Positions 61,066 to 64,000 of a stretch of 64,000 nucleotides of DNA are shown piece after piece; position 1 is the stretch's first letter; every line of letters starts with the position of its first letter. Source of the DNA: Pseudomonadota bacterium (GTDB lineage: Bacteria; Desulfobacterota; Desulfobacteria; Desulfobacterales; Desulfobacteraceae); NCBI GenBank assembly GCA_018821535.1, contig JAHJLV010000027.1:62001-126000 (forward strand). The letters are read 5' to 3'. The notes under the pieces were generated by a model. It was not told the DNA's origin. It ran no database searches and was given only the letters and a program-made list of their open reading frames with translations. Position numbers and translations under genes: made by a program.

Positions 61066-64000
61066 TTGGATACACCTTCTAATGACACGCTTCTTGATTA
61101 TTTTACAGAATCGATCTGTCCTTTAACCGGCGCCAGAATCAGAGAAAATCAATCCTGGGAAAATATCCCTCTGACCAAAAATTTTTCCGTATCCTTTAAA
61201 CTTGTAAACGATAATACCCTGAGTGTTTTTCCAAAAGGATGGGCCACTTTTGACGGCGTTAAATCTCTTTTCATAGAATATGACCGGTTTTTGAATACTG
61301 TCGGACTGAAGGATAAGCCCTATACAGAGGTGTCTGACTACGGCCAGATCACCAATATTCCATCCAAAAGAGCCCGGATATATGTCATGGACAGTCTGCT
61401 GAAAAAAGCAGAAAAGAATCTGCTGATGGGCCATTTTATCTACAATGTCCCCAGGCACATCAAATGGATGTATAATATCGGAACTCGATTCAACCGGCCG
61501 CAAATACCCATGCGTGCTTATGATACCTATGCCGGTGCATATAAAGCATCCCGGAATATTACAGGCGACACCCCGGGCAAATGGTCGCTCGCATCCCTGG
61601 CCGGACGAATCAAAAGATTTTTCACCAGAAATGATCTGGAAACCTATTCAAATGAAATTTTAAAATACATTGGCGCCATCAACTGGGATAAAGAAGAACA
61701 TCTGTTTGCAAACCGCGATGATTCCCACCCTTTTATTGCCGTATTTGATTCTTTAAGAATTCTCAAAACCGACCTGGATGAAAACCAGAAAGAAAGAGAA
61801 GAAATTGAAAAAGTATATAAAAAGCTTTTTGATCATATTGCAGACCCCACCATTGTATTTGATCAGGAAACGCACCAGATCTATGACTGCAATCTTGCTT
61901 TTTTAAATATCTATGGATACCTGCGCGAAGAACTCCAGGATATGACACCGGTCATACTTCATCCGGATGAAGAGAAAAAAAGAGCACTTAGCAATATAAA
62001 CAACAGGAACAGACCTGAATCAAACCAGTATACCCATTTTACAAAATCCGGTAGAAAAATAGAGGTTGAAGTCCGAACCGACGAAACCGAATACCAGGGA
62101 AAACCTGCATGGATCAGCACATTTATAGATATCACTCAAAGAAATGCCCTGGAAAAAGAGCTCAAACGCCACAGGGATGAGCTGGAAAAACGGGTTGAAG
62201 AAAGAACCCGGGAACTTGAAGAAGAAATTGCGGAAAGAAAACAGGCCCAGCTGCGCTTGAAAATCAGCGAGGAAAAGCATCGCGGCATTATCGAGAACAT
62301 GCAGGATGTTTTCTACCGTACAGACATTGACCAGAACCTGACCATGATCAGCCCTTCAGGACTTGCCCTTCTGGGATATACGTCAGAAGAACAGATTCTG
62401 GGGAAAAATATCGCACAGCTTTTTTATCATAACAGTGATCAATATTACCAGTTTTTAACCCACCTCAGAAAAAACAGGAAAGCCATTAACTTTGAGCTCA
62501 ATATCTATCATTCAGATGGATCTGCCATCCCCATCATGTCCAGCAGCAATTATTACAGCGACCGGCAGGGGGTTCCATTAGGGATTGAAGGCATTATCAA
62601 AAATATTTCCGAACGCAAGCTGGCTGAAAAGCAGCTGGAAGAGGCTAAAATCGCTGCTGAAAAAGCAACCCAGGCCAAAAGTGAATTTCTGGCCAATATG
62701 AGCCATGAGATCAGAACTCCCATGAACGGCATCATGGGCATGGTGGAACTGATCCTTGACACGGATCTTAAACCAGACCAGAAAAATCTTGCCCTGACCA
62801 TTAACACGGAAGCCGAGGCTTTGTTATCCGTGATTAACAGTATCCTTGATTTTTCCAAAATTGAGGCCGGAAAACTGGAACTTGACACGATTCCCTTTAA
62901 TTTACGATTTTTATTTGAAGACCTGACTGCGGCATTTGCCATCACTGCCCAGAAAAACGGTCTTGAACTGATCTCTTTTCTGCCCCCCAATGCCCCGGAA
63001 AGGTTGATCGGCGACCCGGGAAGACTCCGGCAGATTTTTGTCAACCTGATCGGCAATGCCATAAAATTCACCCAGGAAGGAGAGATCTTTATCTGGACAG
63101 ATTCTTTTGAAGACTTTGGCGACCAGGTCAAATTCAAATTCTGCATCAAGGATACCGGCATCGGCATCCCAAAAGAAAAACAGGGTAAAATCTTTGACAG
63201 CTTTTCACAGGCAGACGGCTCCACCACCCGCAAATATGGCGGCACCGGACTGGGCACCACGATTTCCAAACAACTGGTTACCCTGATGGGGGGCGAAATC
63301 GGCTTTGAAAGCATTTTCCAGGAAGGAACCACCTTCTGGTTTACGGTTGTCTTCCTCAAAGACACCATCACAATGAAACCGCCTGTTTTTCCGGAACAGT
63401 CAGATGAACTGAAAGGGCTGCAGGTGTTCATCATTGACGACAACCAGAATAACCGGTTTGTCTTCTCTGAGCACCTCAAATCCTGGGGCTGTGTCCCCAT
63501 AGAAGCCAGAAGCGGGGAGCAGGCCTTTTCCATGCTGTCTGACCCGGATTCTCCACACCCGACAGTTGACATTATTTTATGTGATTTTCAAATGCCCGGC
63601 ATAGATGGATTTGAACTGACCCGGAAAATAAAAGAAACAGATTCTCTTAAAGATATTCCCATCATTATTTTAACGTCAATGGGAGTCATCGGAGACAATA
63701 AAATCTGCAGGGAGCTGGGCATAAAAGGGTATCTGACCAAACCTGTAAGACGCAATGATTTAAAATCCGCCATTGTTTCCATCCTGATCAGACAGGATAT
63801 CGCCCATCCTCAGGATACGCCGGGACTGACCACAAAGCATACTCTTCTGGAAACCCGGCTTGACCAGCCCCAGATTCTTCTGGCAGAAGATTATCTGACC
63901 AACCAGGTGATTGTGTCCCAGCATCTGAAAACCAATGGGTATCAGGTCACACTGGCTGAAAACGGGCGTATCGCTGTTGATTTATTTAAAAACCGCCGGT
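61066..64000 (+). CDS. Hybrid sensor histidine kinase with PAS domains (runs off the right edge)
   Basis: At least 978 residues are present, still open at 64000. Start is TTG at 61066 behind AAAGGA; the nearby ATGs are out of frame. In order, the first ~225 residues form an unrecognised domain (ITNIPSKRARIYVMDSLL, HIKWMYNIGTRFNRP). A PAS domain follows near residues 245-365, a coiled coil to about 400 (ELEKRVEERTRELEEEI), and a second PAS near 410-520. HisKA with EFLANMSHEIRTPMNGIMG (His near 547) and HATPase_c with IFVNLIGNAIKFT, DTGIGIP and KYGGTGLGT are intact. Two receiver domains follow: the first has Asp in ILCDFQMPGIDGFE and Lys in GYLTKPVRR, the second starts ILLAEDYLTNQVIV. The sensed signal and output are unknown. 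Confidence 0.9.
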   Translation, partial: MDTPSNDTLLDYFTESICPLTGARIRENQSWENIPLTKNFSVSFKLVNDNTLSVFPKGWATFDGVKSLFIEYDRFLNTVGLKDKPYTEVSDYGQITNIPSKRARIYVMDSLLKKAEKNLLMGHFIYNVPRHIKWMYNIGTRFNRPQIPMRAYDTYAGAYKASRNITGDTPGKWSLASLAGRIKRFFTRNDLETYSNEILKYIGAINWDKEEHLFANRDDSHPFIAVFDSLRILKTDLDENQKEREEIEKVYKKLFDHIADPTIVFDQETHQIYDCNLAFLNIYGYLREELQDMTPVILHPDEEKKRALSNINNRNRPESNQYTHFTKSGRKIEVEVRTDETEYQGKPAWISTFIDITQRNALEKELKRHRDELEKRVEERTRELEEEIAERKQAQLRLKISEEKHRGIIENMQDVFYRTDIDQNLTMISPSGLALLGYTSEEQILGKNIAQLFYHNSDQYYQFLTHLRKNRKAINFELNIYHSDGSAIPIMSSSNYYSDRQGVPLGIEGIIKNISERKLAEKQLEEAKIAAEKATQAKSEFLANMSHEIRTPMNGIMGMVELILDTDLKPDQKNLALTINTEAEALLSVINSILDFSKIEAGKLELDTIPFNLRFLFEDLTAAFAITAQKNGLELISFLPPNAPERLIGDPGRLRQIFVNLIGNAIKFTQEGEIFIWTDSFEDFGDQVKFKFCIKDTGIGIPKEKQGKIFDSFSQADGSTTRKYGGTGLGTTISKQLVTLMGGEIGFESIFQEGTTFWFTVVFLKDTITMKPPVFPEQSDELKGLQVFIIDDNQNNRFVFSEHLKSWGCVPIEARSGEQAFSMLSDPDSPHPTVDIILCDFQMPGIDGFELTRKIKETDSLKDIPIIILTSMGVIGDNKICRELGIKGYLTKPVRRNDLKSAIVSILIRQDIAHPQDTPGLTTKHTLLETRLDQPQILLAEDYLTNQVIVSQHLKTNGYQVTLAENGRIAVDLFKNRR

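Noticed and set aside
62553..63572. Antisense frame of 339 residues over the hybrid kinase
   Set aside because: Ser/Leu-rich shadow; the plus-strand kinase motifs (HisKA, HATPase, receiver) are unmistakable.

Overview
The window looks like chromosomal DNA of a strictly anaerobic, sulfate-reducing deltaproteobacterium (Desulfobacterota), most likely of the Desulfobacteraceae/Desulfobacula-Desulfobacter group. The main evidence is a complete set of adenylylsulfate (APS) reductase genes (aprB, aprA) followed by the quinone-interacting membrane oxidoreductase genes qmoA, qmoB and qmoC. Several radical SAM enzymes and cysteine-cluster proteins fit an anaerobic lifestyle. The species cannot be fixed from the sequence alone.

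Layout. 1-2262 (minus strand): the classical translation operon infC-rpmI-rplT-pheS (pheS runs off the left edge), with a TadA-like deaminase gene upstream. infC appears to start at a rare ATA codon behind a perfect AGGAGG. 2395-5091 (plus): dGTPase-like HD hydrolase, YkgJ-type cysteine-cluster protein and YvcK. 5101-6672 (minus): an SDR oxidoreductase and a second YkgJ-type protein. 6673-14740 (plus): the sulfate-respiration block, with a long hairpin-bearing leader before aprBA, a strong terminator after aprA and a separate qmoABC unit. 14876-16650: cold-shock protein, leuB, and minus-strand tRNA-Asp and tRNA-Val. 16910-23656: a short Rho lacking the usual N-terminal helical domain, then the minus-strand protein quality-control operon tig-clpP-clpX-lon. 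23805-26383: an amidase, tRNA-Pro, small unknowns, a STAS protein and the SRP RNA. 26414-32433: grpE-dnaK, an acyl-CoA synthetase, lolA and nadA. 32478-35233 (minus): radA-rlmE-yebC.

35234-35821 is a gene-poor stretch with the remnant of an acetyltransferase gene. 35822-49229 is a mosaic of metabolic and accessory genes: tautomerase, YgiQ-type radical SAM, SDR, metallo-beta-lactamase fold hydrolase, amidase, an unusual radical SAM protein, a TacA/TacT-like toxin-antitoxin pair with two identical operators around its promoter, NudC, an alpha/beta hydrolase, a eukaryote-type hexokinase, a cobalamin-type radical SAM protein and an HD-GYP protein that has lost its HD half. 49246-52797 holds typA, a glycine-zipper lipoprotein and another metallo-beta-lactamase fold protein.

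The most unusual module is 52980-59711: six tightly packed plus-strand genes ending in a terminator. They encode a small membrane-anchored helical protein, a TelA-family protein, a DUF4178-like protein, a large exported protein with a Trp/Tyr/Gly/Ser-rich tail, a duplicated DUF350 membrane protein, and a spermidine-synthase-like enzyme fused to membrane helices. Together they look like an envelope-stress or membrane-modification system based on polyamine-type chemistry. The right edge holds a nitronate monooxygenase-like gene and the start of a large hybrid histidine kinase with an unrecognised N-terminal domain.

No insertion sequence, prophage, CRISPR array or rRNA gene was seen.
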